Below, piece after piece: positions 30,926 through 46,100 of a stretch of DNA of 64,000 nt. A program made the position numbers and the translations under genes. The stretch spans positions 9,825,518 through 9,889,517 of the forward strand of contig BROE01000005.1 in assembly GCA_036571765.1 (NCBI GenBank). The letters are read 5' to 3'. Below the pieces are notes generated by a model. It did not search any database. It was not told where the DNA came from and saw only the letters and a program-made list of their open reading frames with translations. The stretch comes from Plecoglossus altivelis (Eukaryota; Chordata; Actinopteri; Osmeriformes; Plecoglossidae). Positions within the stretch are counted from its first letter, which is position 1. Every line of letters starts with the position of its first letter.

Positions 30926-33900
30926 TATTATATTAACTGAGGTGTCCATAAGCATTCTAAATGGGAATTTCCATGTTGTTTTTTCCAAGTCTTGCAATAA
31001 GCACATTAGTATTAGCATGACCCGTAAACATCGCTGAAGGGCTTGCAACCATGAAAAGAAATGTAACATCTTCTGTTGTCCTCTGATGCGTACTCTTTGA
31101 TGTTTTCACTAGCTTGGAGAAAATGTGAAGGGTACATCTGACTTTAAGCTCTTCCCAGTATCAACATGAGTTCCTATTCAACATTGTCTTGTGCTCAAAT
31201 AAATACTCTCTCTCACAACTGACAGTTTTTGTTTTCATATCTGAGATGAAAACGTCACAGCAAAGATACTACTAATGGGTGCAGGACACTTTTTACATCA
31301 ACACTTCCTGAGAGTGGAAACTCATTAGGTTTTTGGCCAATTCTTTACCTAACATTCATTGACTGTAACCAGAAATAAAGAATTTGCTCTCACTGCTCCC
31401 AGGGAAGTTACAGAAATGTATCACATTGTCCTCTCACGGTCTGGAAGTATTGCAAGGGGTCTCAGCTCTGCATACGCAATATTTGAATGTTTCACATGAG
31501 GTCTTGTCATCCAAGTGTCTGTTGCCATATTACCAAGGTGACCTTTCCAATCCAACACCTTCAAAATACTACAGGCATTTAGAATCAATACACGTTTCTT
31601 CAACACAGGCACTTTTTTCTTATTCATAAAGTAGCTACTCTATCTCTGTCTCTGTTGGAGAGATAGAATTGTGAGTAACTATTTGCAAACAGGTCACGCT
31701 GTCCTTCAGACAAAAAAGATTAGAATCTACTCCATCACAAACTAATCCTTCAACTTTTTAATTGAAACTCAATGCTCCAGTAAGACATTTCTTCTCAATA
31801 ACGTAAAACAAGGTAATGTTTCAATAATTCATCGAAATGAGCAGCTTCTGTCAATCTGTATTTTAACTTCTGACAGGAAAATATACATTTGACTGTACTT
31901 TTAGTTTTTGTAGACCTTGAATGTCGACAGTTGGGTGGGTTAAGATCTAATCTATAACATAAATCAATATCCAATCTCAGATTTTGATATTGCATGGGAA
32001 TGTCACATGCATTTTACCCCCCATTTAACTCGTCCAGCTCTCCTGCTGTGGCCATAAATTGAGTCATTAAATGTTTGTTCCGTGATACACGTCTATCTAT
32101 CCTGTCTATTCCTAGAAAGAAACAGCATATTCAGAAGCTTGGCATAACTTTAAAAATATGTGTCGTATAATGTAAATGTAAAACCTTCATTAAGACTGAC
32201 ATAGATACACAAACCCAGACACATTTATTCTTGATATTCCTGTCAAGATAAATTCAAGTGGTGGCTTATATGTCATTAAATCTTTTAAACTAGTGAACCT
32301 TAAATGATCTTATAAACCAGAAAGAAACACTAACTGAACATTAACTCAACTATGGAGATATCTCAAATTAATGATAAAAAAAATATTTAAGACAATCATG
32401 TACCACAGTATGATTTAACACAAACCTATGTGACAAAACTTGTCTTTCCTCAGTTTGTCTGGGAAACACCACCATTACACGACACACAACCCATCTACTT
32501 ATCATCCAGACAAGGGACTGACATAGTATAGGTACTAGATATTTGCCTCACACATACACCAGCCCTTTGATATCCAGTGCACATTTGGCAATCCATTCCT
32601 TCGGAGGTTACAAGGTCAGCCATATGCTAATTACAAGGTCAAGGGTCATAAACGTTTAGCTCAGTTGAGTGCAAGTCTCCACAGTATTCACACCTATAGC
32701 TATCTCGCCAAAATAGGAAATGACTGGAGGCAAGGTCAAATCTGTATGTTTTGTAAGTGATGTTTCCTGCGACGCAATGGGAGTGCTATGGGAGACTTCC
32801 CAAAAGCAGCGGGCATCGAGCCTTTTCAAATCAGGGGAAGGACTCACTCACCTCTTAGCTTCAGTAACTTGAGGCGGTAGAGGATGTGAGAAACACTGTG
32901 ATGCTGCAGCAGTTGAGAGCAAGGTCAACTGACAATTTCGGGAAATAATTATCCATTGTAGCTTTGTCACAGTCATTTTAATATAAGATATTTCTGCCAG
33001 GAAACTAAATCTTCATAGATAACTGCTGTGGTTTTGAATAAATTGTTGGTTAATAATTTATTTTACAAGTGCATCCGACTGCAGCATTCTCATAGTCTCC
33101 AGCACCTACAGTGAACTAAATTACTGACCTAAGACCTCTGTCCAAAACGCTTGAGGCATTCTTTGATACGAAATGGATGAAAATTGCTTCTTTTTTTCAT
33201 TTGCTAGGCTTGCAAAAGTCCAAGGAGGGAGCGATGGATGGGAGGATTGCAGGGAACGGGAGGCAAGCATACTGTACCTTTTTCCCTGGAGAGGATGTGA
33301 CAAGGAGATGTAAACGCATCCAGCCTTCAGTGCGCTCTCGGCAACCACGCCACCAAGCTCATTACACTTCCAAATGTAGCTGCTGGGTCACACTCTTCCC
33401 TCTGGGTTCACCCTCTATGACAGCCCGTCTTGTTTTTTGGCTGGTCTGCGGCCCCTGCCTCTGACCCTCTGTGTGACAAACGGCAGATTGCCCAGCTGAA
33501 CTGCCATCCGCTCTGGCAGGCAAGCTGTTCGATAATGTTTATTTCCCAACAAGAGAAAAGCATGACAACCACCGTGACATCAATATGCACTTAGCCAATT
33601 CTTTTTAGTTGTGAGGTACTGTCTGCAAAACCATTCTTACTTCACTATTTGGTTCCTTCCATTCTTGTGTAAATGGAATTAAGAAAGCACTTATTTTAGC
33701 TATAAACCAATTATCTGTAGCCCCTGATGAAAAAGTCTTCGTTAAATACCTTCCATATTTTAATTCAAACGTTATTTACTTCTCTCCATTTGCCAAGAGA
33801 ACAGATCAATGTATTTGTATCGAACGATCCTGTCCTTTTTAAAACGCCCACCCCTCTGCCCTGCTGACCTTGCCCTGCTCACCCATGCCCTCATGGCCCA

Positions 33901-36199
33901 TGGCGGTTCCCTTACAAGCCCAGCAAGGTTCTGCCGGTCAGCTTGGGTGCCTGACGCCAGTGGCAAGATGACCCCTACATGCTGATAAAGTTGGTGAGAC
34001 AGGTGGTCAGCCTGCTTTAGCTGTGCATGGATGCCTGGACCCTCTGGGCTTGTGTGGGAGTCTTGAGGGTGATGAGCTCTAGTTCGTACGTATGTCTGAA
34101 AAGGACATTAACAAATGGAAAACGGTTTGCCTTGGTATTGGTATTGTACGATGCTTAGACGGTATTCCAGGCATGGCAAGACTAATATAAACATGTACAT
34201 AGTAGAGTGATCCTGACATTGTATTGTATTATCTTTAGTAGCGTTTAGTTCATTTTTGTTTAGCAGATGATAGTGACGAACGCATGTTGTATTGGGAATA
34301 ATTTCTAATACTTTGTGAAACATAGTTAATTACAACTTTGATCTACAAAGAGATGCAATTTGCGACCCAGTTAATTAGCTATGCCGTATCACATATTAAT
34401 GTTACTGGGATATTAGCCAGGAAGTCAAAAATAAAGGCATTAGCCCCCTAGCAAGCTAAATATCCATTAAAACTAATGTCTGACAAGTAAACTTTTTCTG
34501 TCAACAAATGAAATGAAAACTCCTAACCTAGAACGTACAGAGACTACTTCCATTAACTGAAGTGGACCCTTTAACAGCCAAACACAAGGCCATTTGAATG
34601 TTAATAACGTTAAAGTGGAATAACCAAGCCTCAGAGCACATAAGGTCAATTCACATAACACACAATAAACACAAAGGAATGTTTTTACATAGAACGGACA
34701 CACTTTGAAATTGTCCATTTATTATGAAGTACAGCAGCAGCAATGACTACAGGCACTGCAGAGGTACTGTGATTCAATTGAAATTTTAGGGCGACTAAGG
34801 GGAATAATAACGTGTTTATGTTTCATCAGATAAGATGACAGTTTTCCTTTTTTATACAAGAACAAAAAAGACAGAGATGCACTTAAAGACAAACATTTTC
34901 GTGTGGAAAACACATATTTAACATCTGTGTTTATTTTTTCACCAACATGATCCCCAACATGACCCCCCTCACAGCATAACAGAGATAATGGAAGAACCTC
35001 AGCGAGAGATCATGATTCATGTTGATGTTGACCTGTCTGCCAGAGGTAACGCTAGTCACAATCTTGTCCACTTCATATGCCTACTAACATGGCATATTTG
35101 AGTAGTTTACCTCACACTCTAATGTGGTAAACAAGGTGATGACTCACCATTGGCATCTCTGCAAGGTAGGCTTGCTCATTCAGAACTCATACAAAATTCC
35201 AAACTTCTCGATGACAAGTAATTCTTCACAGCAGCTTTTCTTAGACTCGCTGCTGTCTGAGACAAGATGTATTTACCTGAGGGAGAATTTCGGTCCTCCA
35301 CCAAGGCAGTTTTTTTCACAAATGGGTGCACCTAATGCATTTCATTTAACTACCTGTAATGCTAAACACATCTGGACTTCGGATGTGGCTGATATACTGT
35401 TGACCAAATCCACACAGCAGTTTGTGCTTTCAGCGGTGGAATTGATGTTGAGGTGATGTTGTTGTGCCGAATATTAGTCATTGAACATTTTGCTTGCGCT
35501 CATGTTTTAATGTCCGCCTAATTTAGTAATTTGCATAATGGTGCCTTTTTTTCTATCAATCCAAAGTCACTTAGAGGCAAGGATGGCAGAATGGTATTCT
35601 GATCTCTGGCGTCTCACTGTATAATTTTCCCATTCCTGCTGATGGCTGTGGTTGGCAACCATTGTAACTGGCTGGATGAATAGTGATTAAAATGTTTACA
35701 TGGGAAATAGGTACAGGAAGAGACCCGCCAATGAAGACTGAGCTTGCAGCTGGCTGCACAGAGACAAATGGTTCCACGGCTGATGTCTTTTTAACTATGT
35801 GCTTCGTTTGCAAAAAGGCCCCACTCTGGGGGCTGGAGAGATGAAGGGATAGGTAGTGATGCATAAAAATCATACAAGACAATAAGGGTAACATTTTTAA
35901 TGTTTGATACAATTTTTCATGGATGAAGGCATTAACAAACATACAGCAGTCGTTTGAGTAGCACTACGGGTCCAAGCCCGAACCTGTGGTAGCATCCCTG
36001 TTAACAACTTTATGACATGAAAAAGCAGGAGCAGGAAAATGGCTGGTCCTGTATATTAAAATTAATATATTTTTCCCTGCATAGCATTGCACACTAATAG
36101 AGGTCTATCTTCAGTTTTAGCATATACCTTTCTAAGATGGACAGATTAATATCCTTAAACATTCGTGACATATCTCATCATTCAAAACGGATTCTGAGT
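30926..36199. other. Intergenic gap between convergent MYO18A and PIPOX
   Basis: AT-rich and non-coding. It holds the CAAGGTCA cluster at 32.6-32.9 kb, and its right end should contain the PIPOX 3' UTR. No coding exon recognised on either strand. Confidence 0.75.
32611..32927 (+). promoter_or_regulatory. Cluster of four CAAGGTCA nuclear-receptor half-sites, one forming a DR1
   Basis: CAAGGTCA occurs at 32611, 32634, 32731 and 32920, all on the plus strand. The second continues as AGGTCA-A-GGGTCA (32636-32648), a DR1 of the PPAR/HNF4/COUP type. The single half-sites fit NR5A or ERR monomers. Binding is inferred from sequence only. Confidence 0.45.
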
Positions 36200-36330
36200 C
36201 TACAAAGCAGATTTGGAATGAGTCTGAAAGCGTCTAATTCTGAAAGGTGAAAGGTCATGTGAAGGCACTTCACCTTGGCTGAGCTCACATAGCAGCTTAC
36301 CCACAATTGGTCCAAACTTGAACCCATGAC
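36200..36330 (-). CDS. PIPOX: PIPOX exon 8: C terminus
   Basis: Completes Gly345, encodes 42 further residues, and stops at TAG (36200-36202). It encodes HGFKFGPIVGKLLCELSQ and FRIRRFQTHSKSAL. The terminal tripeptide is SAL, which lacks the basic middle residue of a standard PTS1. An ATTAAA on the minus strand (plus-strand tttaat at 35896-35901) is a possible poly(A) signal. Confidence 0.93.
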
Positions 36331-39300
36331 CTGTGGGGAAAGAACCCATCACTGTGAACAAAGCAGGTCAGTCATCAAACACATAATTACTTAATGAGGC
36401 TTCATGTGCAAAAATAATACAATATGCACCTTGTAATAACCTTGTGAATAACCTTCCTGTCCCTTGCTCTATCTGAGGCGATCCGTTGAGCTGTGCATGA
36501 GTGAGCACATAAAAGAGAAGAGGAACAATTGCTCTAGCTGTCACTGTGGATCTAAGTGGACCTGGGCCAGACTTTAAATTAGGAAGATTTGTCTTTCTAT
36601 TCGGGATGAGCTGATGCCACAAGCTTAGGAGTGATATGTGAAAGGGGGTACTTCTGAAAGCAAGATCCATACACTTCTTTTGATAGGAGGTTTGAGTGAA
36701 AAATTGTGAATGTCAGCTGGGTTTTTGGAATGCAGTGTGTTTGCTTCTTGACAAAGGTCTTGGAGCCCTGAGGATTTTGCCTAGCTTTAGACTCATAAAA
36801 GACCAGCTCTGACAGTTTGGGCACGTGCCCCCCCATCCCCCCGCCTTGTCTTCAATGGTTGGCAAAACCTGCTGGGTGACTTTGTAACCATGGTAACCCT
36901 TAGCACTTGTGCCTTGCTTTGATGACAAGGGTGGAAGGAGGAGGAAATGCTAACAGTTTTCTTTCTTTTCTTTTTTTTCTTCTAAAATATTAGCCTCAGT
37001 AACTGCTCTCATGCAGCCATGCACACTTATCAAAGCAGACAGGCCAGGATAGAAATGAAAAAGAGCAAATCATGTATCACGTGACTCAAATTAATCATTG
37101 AAATGAAACACTCTGAAATGCTCCTGATTTCACTAGTGAAAGGTAAGTGGGGTCAGGATGTAAACCACTTGGTTCAAATCCTACTTGCCCTTATATTGAT
37201 TACAAGGCTTCTCTGACCCTTGGAATAAATCTCCAGAAGAAAATACCCTTTTGTCCAGCTGCCCCTCACTGCATTGCTTGCCACTGCCAGGTCCTTTAAA
37301 AGCTATTAAGAGCTAAAAATTAATTACACATATAATTAGCTCGAGGAGGCGACTTCAGGAACAGATGGAACAAATGTCTGGAGACCCCTTAGGCCCTCTG
37401 GGAGAAAGCTTGTGTCACACTGAAATTCGGAACGAAAAGATGGAGATGAATCCCAACTGCACTTGGCCAACACTAATTAGAGAGGAAAAAAGGCCCAAAC
37501 CCCAATCCCAAGTCTTCACCCTTCACAACAGACTTTGAATTAAAATAGAATTAAAAGTTTGGTGACATCTCCTTGTGTCTCATGTACTGTGGCTATAAGT
37601 TTTGAGTGTAAGGCTTTGGTGATGTTCTGCCAACTTGTTACCTGGCCATGGCATGTCTAATACAATATTCACATGTAATGCACTGGCCTTACAGGTGTCA
37701 TGGAATGTAATAGGTTGTTGAATTGGGGCAGTGTCTTACCACATAAGATTTCTCATCACACCAAAATATATTTCTATTGCTTACCTGAGAACCCTGCTCC
37801 AATGACAATGTTACTGTAGCTTGGATGGGAGTCCAGTATGAAATGCTGGTCTGGAGTCATCTGTGAAAGAAAGAAAAAGATTATAGAGCAGAAATAGTGG
37901 AGTGAGTCATAACAATAAAAAAATGGGAGTAGGAGAGAAAGAGTGAGACACAAAAGTCTCACAGTAAGTGTACTCAAGATTGCTGGAGAAAACCCCAACT
38001 CCATTTTAGAATCTCCCCTGGGCTTCAAAATGACACACTGTGTCTTTATAAAAACTCCACATGAAGCTCTGAGGTAAATAAGGTGACCTTTGTGGTATCC
38101 GATGCTGTTGAGGGACTGCAGCCAGTGCAGCATTTCTGGTACCGTTTTTTACTTCAATGTGCTGAGATGAGAAACCTGATGCCTGCCATTCCAGCACAAA
38201 TGATGACTTAATCGTAATGTTCCACATTTTTCTCCTTCATTTACATCAAAATGAGTGCTTTAATAGGTTTGTTGTATCGACATGAGTTTTGTCTCTATTG
38301 TTTTTAGTTTTCTCATCATATTCATGTCCTCTGAAGATTTCTGCATTAACAAAACTATTGTATTGCAATTCACCACTGAGTTCCATCTTTAATTACTGAA
38401 CACTGATCAAAAATATACATACGATAAAAACTATACCTATAAACTCTTATTTCTCTAGAATTCATTCTTTAATTCTTTATATATTTTAGGTAGACTGGGA
38501 AAGCAATATCTATCAAAATGACACAGAAGAAACCCCCTGGGAACATCCTCTTCATAACAATGTACAGTGACAGTGTCAGAGTAAGAACAGGTCGTATGGA
38601 TCAGCCTCTCCTGCAGCTTTGTGAGTTATGTAAAAGCAGTGAGCTTCATGGCTGGAGGGTGCTGTGGAACCAGCCCACTCCACCAATCTCCACCGTTAGG
38701 ACTTGATGGTTGGGAATTTGGAATTGATGGTTCTCCCATCAATTCCTTGCCTTGCCATGGGAATGCCAGAAAACACTGTGAATGAGCTGTGAGTAAAACA
38801 AAGTGGATGGATGTTTACATGGAGTATATTTATGAAGAAGAAAAAAACCCTGCTTTTGATGAAGGGTTATAGTCTTTCTTCAAAATTCGATGGTAGTTGC
38901 TTATTGCAAATAACAGGACACACCTAGACCACAAAATATTGTCTACATTCCTGGAATAAACATAATTGTAAGCACAAGATGTTGAAGTATTAAGTAAAGA
39001 ATCGTTCACTACAGACTGAAACAACAACATCATTAAGCTCACGGTTTTATAGATGCACAGACCTGAGCAGAGTGTCAAAAATAAAAGAAATAAAAAGAGT
39101 GGTTGAAAGAGATATGGAGAGAGAGAGTGACGGAGAGGGAGCAAAGAACACAAAGCAAAAGCTAGCAGCAGGGGAGGACTAAGTTACTGGTTTAGGTGAG
39201 CACTGACCGTGTACATGCAGCTCTCCACCACGGCAGGAACAGGCACCAGGCCAGGGAAACAGCGGGTGACGTACCGCTGCAGGATATCAATATCCCCTCT

Positions 39301-40100
39301 GTCCGTCTGTCTGTCCCTCTCATCTGGCTCTATCGCAGGGCCAATGTGGTAGCACAACTACAGGGTCAGATGCACAAAGGATGGGATATTGAACAGATAA
39401 AAAACAAGATAGGACATTTGGCAAAGCATGACACTGTAGGACTCAAAAATATTGTGAAACATGAGTCAGACACCGATAGAGATGGTCAGAATGAATGGAT
39501 GGAGGAAAGTCACAATATGAATCAAATGAGCCACGGAGTCAAAATAATAGCTTTTAAAAACATGTCATCGGATTGTTAACAAAGTCGATTGTAGTTAATA
39601 GTACCACATATTGCTGAAAAAATACCTAAAGTTCACAATTAATTCTGTCTCACCTGGAGCAGCCGTGCAGGAGGCTGGACTCCAGAGTTCTAACTGGATC
39701 ATTGGTGTCACCTGTTGCATGTCTACCCTTTTAGTGTGCTATTTAGACCATCGTGTTCATTAGTTTTGTGGCACAATCTTGTTCCTTCCTTAGTTTAGTC
39801 TGAGCATTTGTCTACAATAGTCTGGTCCGTCTGCGTTTTGATAATTTGCCTGCCTTTCCCTCACCTCATCCTTGGTTAACTCTGCTATGTTTTCCTATTA
39901 TTACGACCCTTGCCTGTACCTTTGACCTTGATTCTACATTACATTGCCCTGTCTACCTGGTTATGGACATCTGTTTGTACTTTGACTGTCCTGTAATCAG
40001 TAAACCATTGGATGCCTCTAGGTGTCTGTTCTTGTTACATTAATGAACTACAAAAACATCTGTTACTGCTTTGAGGGTTTTTTGGGAGGGGAAGTATTTT

Positions 40101-40135
<35 letters not shown>

Positions 40136-43100
40136 GAAGAAATATTCCGTATCAAATACGAGGTAAGAATTACCTTTGTATTATAAAGTGACAGGTACAG
40201 GTACTCCATACTGTGGACTGATTAGAAGTGTATTCTGACACAATAGTGTGAAGCATGGACAGTACATGTACTGTAGTTTTCCCCTCACATACAGTGTAAA
40301 ATGCCCAAGCCTTGCACATCTACATGGGGCCTTCCCAACGATGACTTTAGCTCATGGTGAATAATGTGATGTGGCTATGCCATCTGTACCCCCCTCCTCT
40401 GCAAGCATGTTAGGTGCTATTAGTCTCAGAAACTCCTGCTGGCTTGCCATCATGTCCAAAAATAGAGATGCAATGTAAAGAAAATAGTCCCACTGTTGCA
40501 GAGACAACACCTCACAAAATATCAAGATTCTTTAAAAAAATATAATTTAGTGTTTGCTTCTGATTCTGATTTCTATGGAAATTTTGTGTTGCCTATAATC
40601 AATGCTCTATGAAACACAAATACTCTAAAAATCAGTAATACCTTTCAGTGTCTGTTACTCTTTACAAATTTTGAGTGTAAAATAAATTGCAGACAATTAT
40701 ACTTACTGTCTAATCTGTGCACAATGTCATGCAATCTCTGACTAAGGCAAATGTAGGAAGGAGTAAGCAGGAAGGACAGACAGGAGTGTCAGGGATCAGA
40801 ACTGCAGCGCTAGACTGGGTGGTCACACTCCACTCACCTTCATTAGCCCTGGGTACTCATTGGAAGGTAAGCCATAGATGTGATGATTAGACTCTTCAGA
40901 CTCAACTTGAATGAAGCAAGGGAAGCGGCGCTGGAGGCTGTAGGATCCAGGGTCCTTCTCCTTCCAGTAGCACACGTTGATTTTAAACACCTAGCAGGGG
41001 TGGGACCTTTCTCAGAAAAAAACACCAAGCTAAAAAGAACATTTGGAGGATGCTACACACTGCACATAACTACACACACACCCACCTCCCTTGATCTCCC
41101 ATCATTACCATATTTATTCCCTTCTACTCTAATTCAACGGCAATTACTAAAGTGGCACTGTAGCAACTGGCCAAGGATGAGGCGTTAATGAAACGCATAC
41201 AGATTTCTGCCTTAATAATAAAGACGCAATGACAGAGAGCTTTCGGTCAAATGAACTAACAGACACAGCGTTGTTCCAGGGGACCATGAAAATTCAGCAG
41301 GCACAGCAGAGTGGACCTTACAGTGTTCTCATATACCTCATACTTTTCTGTGAGCTCACTCAAGCATGGCATTCCCTGGGCCTCTCACTATCCTGAATAA
41401 TGCAATTTCAATACAGACTCAATATTTTTCCTTAAATAACTGGCAAGAATTTTCATCATCTTTTCTTTTTAGGTGGGTAACATATTGGAAGATTGGTTAG
41501 CTGGCTTGGTCTCCCCAAAACCAGAATAAAAATACAATATTTGGGGGGATTGTTGATTTGGGAGTCGGCTCTGTCTGTGGGGGAGCTGCTTCCCTTTGCT
41601 TTGCTCAAGAAATCAAAGAAGTGACAAGTCCTGGGTTGCTAGTCATAGTCTGGGGGAAGGGAAACACAATTTAATGAGTCCTGAGTTGTTCACTATTCAT
41701 CAAGAATTAAGAAGTGTAAGTATATGAAGAGGATATTCTCCTCTTTTTTGTAAGTTTTAGCATTTTGATCAACACGTTTGCCACCTTGGTAGAGCTTTAT
41801 AATATCTTCATAAATATATTGAGAATACAGCCTGATTTAGTGTAGGAGTTCTCTGCTGAATGCTATATGTGTAAGTATGTGCTTGTAAATTAGCACTTTG
41901 CAAAATTATAGGCAAAGGGGAAGAAGTCTTCAGTCTACAATGTGAATGCACATTCCTGACCAGCAACCAGCACTTACATACCCAACGCTTGTGTACAGGT
42001 GTTTGCATCCCACCTTCCGCGCAATACACCCTAACCCGAACCTTTATAAAGTGTGCACTATTTTAAATTTATATCATTTGTCTTTCCTTAAACAGAGAAA
42101 TACAGACGACTGCAACTACATGAGGATGTGACTAGCTGTCAGTGCTTGTAGATGGAGATTAGTCAACTGCCTGTAGGAGTGAGTAGATGTGTAGGCAAAA
42201 TGCATTTGCAAGCCACACTCCATATGGCTTACATTGTGTTGTAGCCTACCTCATCAGTCATGTTATATGACCATGACTCATTCCATGAATTGATGTATCA
42301 GTTACTATAGGGAAGGCTAGCTGAAATACGGCTCCTTATTCCAGAGAACAGGTGTGTTACACTAAGCCCTATGCTAAACTAAGTAGACAGTGTTCATTTG
42401 CCACTTACACACTGATGCACCAGCTTGGCATTGACCAAGGCTTAGGCTTGTCATCTGATTTTGGCTACCTGGAGTGGTAGGTGTAGCCCAGTGTGGGAGA
42501 GCACGTTGTTGGCCCAGGATCCTGCTGTGATCACCATGCTCTTCGCTCTGTACGTTCCGCTGGCTGTCGTCACGGTGACCACTGAGCCCGGCTTGATAGA
42601 GTTCACTTTCTCGCCATCCTTGATGACGCCACCCATTCTTTGAAAAATCTCCTGGCAACACAATCAGTCAATATTTAATGAACCGTTGATCATTCTTTTG
42701 GTGTATTTTCACCTTCAAAACTACCTTGTCATCTTACATTGTGTACATCTAGTGAGTGATACATCACTGGCTGCAAACCATAAACGACGGCCTTATTTAT
42801 TTGTTTATTCTTGCATTCATGTTAGAGTCAACCAATGTTAGCTAAGGAAAACAAGATACTTGCAATAAAGTTGAAATGAATCCTGCATCCACTTAACAAT
42901 CTATAATATTTTGTACACTAAAACATTTCCAGCACCAAATATTTTGTGCATGAACCTTTGAAAAAGTTACCTTTTCCCTACAGCAAGGTTTAGTTAAAGT
43001 TTAACAGGAAGCCACGTGCACCCATGAGAGGTCAGTCCAAAGGAGGGTTAGCCCAGGATAGCGTGGCTGACACCACACTGGAGCAGGTTGTTTTCTATTG

Positions 43101-46100
43101 GATTACAGCATTATCTACTATGACATATAGGAGCTCTTTGATCGTTTTTTTTAGGTGAAGTGTTCTGAGCACAAAGATCAGTCTTGAATAATCTACATTT
43201 GAACCTTGGTCTGGTATCAAGGTCAGGGCTGAAATGGAGGAGGAACCTGGTTCCATCCAGACTCCAACATAGATCTCAAGTTGTATGTTGTAGTTGTAAT
43301 AGAAGTTTAGACAGCCAACTGCGCTGTTCATTGTAAATGTTGTACCTAGTTTTCTGCTTGTCTGGTGAAACGTCATGTTGAGTAAAAACACATTCAGAAG
43401 GGAGCATGGACAAAACACTTGTTTTCACAAATTTGGAGACAGTGAACCATGGAGAAAATGTTGCAAGCCTGGTCAATGCTAATAGATACTGAGGCAGACT
43501 ATTGATGTAGAATTCACATGGTGCACAGTAGTAACTATTGAGGACTCTATTATAACAACTATTGACACATTGAAATTCATGCTTCATCTGCAGTTGGCTC
43601 AAAAGAGGAAAAAGCTGTCTAATCAATACATAGAAGACAGGATAATGGTTTTGAGTCTGCAACTGAAACAAAATAGTTGTGCTGCTATTTTGTGCTTGAT
43701 CTGGCAGTGACTGAAGGCTGAATCTGAAGTGCTTTTCTCATTTCTGTCTGAGCCTGAATACAATTAATGAATTGCTGACAATGTTCCGATGCAGTTTATT
43801 AGAACAAAGAAACACTAGATTCTAGGTTTGAAGTGTATCAGATTCAGCATTCATCTGACACTACAAAGCGTTTCTTATCATTCAAATGTCCATGGTCTAT
43901 TTTGTAAATTGCGCTTAAGGTAAGAATGAATCAAGGCGACATCATTGATATGTTATTATGTGAAGCTTCCATGTAATGTATTATTTCAATATGTTAGTAT
44001 TGACTCCTGTAAGAGCCATTGTTGGGCATAATGAGCAACAGAGATTACATCTGGATCAGATGTCCAAATAATGGGTGGTAACGAGTGTAATGTTCCTAAT
44101 TACAGGGAACACCTAACGTCTAATTGAATACAGATAAGTGGAAAAAACGTACAATTCACAGGTACATGCAAGGGTAATTTGTTAGAAAAAAATGGCTAAA
44201 TTGCCATGAATGAAGATATTTTACCACAGCACGTGGTTTTTATCAATAATTGCTCAACTTGCAGCCACTACTACTTAGCTGTGGCTGCAGTCCATGAAGT
44301 CCATGAATCTTAAATCATATATCTTTGGGGGTCTCTGGGAGAAACTGATGCTGTATGTTTTTTTCTCGTCTTTGTTTTTTTGAAGCACAACGCCTGTGTA
44401 ATTCTAATATAATTGTGTCTCAACATGACACGCTCAACTCACTTGGACAGTTTTGAGGGCGCGGTCAGCATAGAGCACCCCAGCTGTGGTGTCGACAAGA
44501 GCTCCGTTTCCCTTGGTCAGGTTGACAAGGGGGATATGCTTGTTGAACTCGTCACCTGGGAGGTTCACAGTAGGGACGTGGTTTCTCTCTAGAGTGCCCT
44601 TGAGGATCTGGAACTCCTTCCCATTCTCTGGACCCATGACCAGGAGCCCTGTTCGACTGCAAGATGAACCCACTCGTTAAAGGCAGACTCTTGTTAAAGG
44701 CATGTCCCATCCACAATGCAGTTTCTTTGTGTTTCACATTCAGTAAGATATTCGCAATCTGTGTTATCCTGGTACCCTATTACCTACTGGAGGGAGATGC
44801 ATTTAATGTTAGTTTTCTTTTCACATTTATTGTCACTTGTCATGATTTTGTTATTGAACAGTATGTATATACATATTTTATGCAAAACAGAATTTTATCA
44901 ATTCAGAAAAAAAAGAAAAAAACATTTAAACAAATTAAAAAGCATGCCATACACCTGCTGTTTATTCAATAACTAACTGCCAACAATCTGACAGATCTTA
45001 AAGTGAATGTGACTGAGTATAATTACCATTGTTAAATACAAGAGTTACTTGACACAGGAGTTTAAGGTTCTCAATTACAGGGCCCTGTTCCCTCATCTAC
45101 TTGATTTATGGTCAGGTTGGCCTTTTCCTTCAGAGGCCGAGACTGCTCCAACATCTGTCGATAACCATAAGGCTCAGTCAACACTGGCTGCCATCTATCT
45201 CACTCATTAGACTTGTGCACGTAAAAGTGTGTCTATGTGTGTATGTCTACTTGTGTGTACACATACATTGTGAATAACAGTGTCAAACCCAGGTCAATCA
45301 GTATATTTCAGATCATAAAATGTGATGTATGATTCTACACTGCATGGTGTGAATGAGCAAGTTGCGAGGCAGGTTAGTATGAAGTTGCAACCTAATGGTA
45401 TTTGTGTATGTGCGTCAGACAGAACTGTGCTCTTGTGTGTCCAGGCGGTTCCAATGAGGGGATTTTGTTGGTTGGGGTACTGATCATCTCTGGAATTGGC
45501 AGAAAGCTTTGCTCAGAACGTTTCACACAACCTTATCCTCAGTACAGTGAACTCTATTTCTCTCTGTAGTGCAGTTTTCTGCCTGCCCAAGGGCATCGGT
45601 GGAATTCAAATGACAAACCCTCAGTCAGGACCATGGGTGAGTGTCTCAAGTGCGAATGTGCGCTTGTGAATATAACCAGGATACTGCTGATCGTCTGTGT
45701 TAGCCATCTCCATAAATAATAAGGCTTTTTCAAAGTTTACTGATTGTGGCATTTTTGTTCACTGACAGTTGTTGGAATGCAGTATTTCTCAAAAATGTCC
45801 AAGTTGCTGAAGGCTCCCTTTGATCCTACAGTTGTATTTACAAGCACAAACCTCTTTTCTCAGGAAATTAAAGAGTTTGAGATGAAAAATCCTCGTTCCA
45901 TAGTCAGCGTCAGAGGTTCTGTCTGGGGTGATTCGCTGATGCAGAAAGTAATGAGAAAGTCATCCATCTATGGCTAGCACAGATTGAGTTGCAGCTTGTA
46001 CGAACAAAGCACATCAAATGTGACAAATCTCAGTGTTCTGTTAAAGCTATTGTGATGTTCCATTAACGCTTTGCTGAGACAGAGCTTACTGCTCACCTGT

